A stretch of 64,000 nucleotides of DNA from Frigidibacter sp. (lineage in GTDB: Bacteria; Pseudomonadota; Alphaproteobacteria; Rhodobacterales; Rhodobacteraceae), in NCBI RefSeq assembly GCF_030695035.1, contig NZ_JAUYTT010000010.1, positions 186,001 to 250,000 on the forward strand, given 5' to 3'. Below are positions 63,931-64,000 of this stretch, piece after piece (position 1 is the first letter of the stretch; the number at the start of each line of letters is the position of its first letter). A program made the position numbers and the translations under genes. The notes beneath the pieces were generated by a model, which saw only the letters and a list, made by a program, of their open reading frames with translations, had not been told where the DNA came from and did no database searches.

Positions 63931-63971
63931 GACAGCATATTGTCATTACGACAGCGCATTGTCATTGTCAA
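63931..63971 (-). promoter_or_regulatory. MarR-type promoter and double operator
   Basis: GACAGCATATTGTC (63931-63944) and GACAGCGCATTGTC (63950-63963) are two copies of a GACA-N6-TGTC dyad, 19 bp apart, so on one face of the helix. On the minus strand TTGACA (63966-63971) and TAATGA (63943-63948) are 17 bp apart and overlap both operators. Autorepression by the MarR-type protein is likely. Confidence 0.65.
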
Positions 63972-64000
63972 CATGTCGGTGGATTTATTTGAGACTTCAA

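Overview
The window is about 64 kb of high-GC, gene-dense alphaproteobacterial chromosome. Gene content and order point to the Rhodobacteraceae (Rhodobacter/Paracoccus-like): a dnaG-rpoD pair, the nrdR-ribD ... ribE-ribB-ribH-nusB cluster, heterotetrameric sarcosine oxidase, an MmcB-family protein, a DUF1127 protein and ATGA/GTGA start-stop overlaps between operon genes. Species cannot be read from the sequence alone. Starts were chosen from Shine-Dalgarno position, family N-termini and overlap with the upstream gene.

Layout. 1-7.4 kb: the end of a hemolysin III-type membrane protein, metG, then the sarcosine oxidase operon soxB-soxD-soxA-soxG. 7.4-11.6 kb: dnaG and rpoD. 11.6-12.7 kb: a small accessory island (an AT-richer orphan gene and a YefM/YoeB toxin-antitoxin pair). 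12.8-22.9 kb: nrdR, ribD, ribE, an uncharacterised gene, ribB, ribH and nusB, interrupted by capsule genes kpsC, a Wza-like export lipoprotein and kpsS on the other strand, with a hairpin-rich non-coding stretch at 19.17-19.40 kb. 23-29 kb: small envelope proteins, a DUF1275 and a DUF481 protein, MmcB, and a tlpA-like/dsbD pair for periplasmic thiol chemistry. 29-35.4 kb: metH, a DMT exporter, dtd and a PfkB sugar kinase.

35.5-41.1 kb holds the least explained system: a six-gene minus-strand cluster of a small membrane protein, an XpaC-like protein, a TelA-like protein, a DUF2927 lipoprotein, an SPFH/GYF protein and a membrane-anchored zinc-ribbon protein. It combines components resembling two Bacillus gene sets (xpaC-yaaN and the ydjG/ydjI part of the PspA locus), which suggests an envelope-stress or membrane-maintenance machine. 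41.2-43.2 kb is an rluB-type pseudouridine synthase with an exceptional ~390-residue repetitive tail. 43.3-48.7 kb: tadA, a hairpin cascade, a UPF0173 hydrolase, a ceramidase-like membrane protein, gatC-gatA, an excalibur-type lipoprotein and a peptidoglycan amidase.

48.7-64 kb is regulator-rich: azoreductase/TetR, a DnaB-like ATPase, GNAT, ArsR-MFS, MerR-MFS, the RNase P RNA gene, rpmG, a P-loop kinase-like gene, an SDR, a Bax-inhibitor-1 protein, DUF1127/LysR, a quinone oxidoreductase, an XRE regulator behind a sequence matching a sigma-54 promoter, hisN-like phosphatase and a MarR-VOC operon. Several divergent pairs carry clear palindromic operators.
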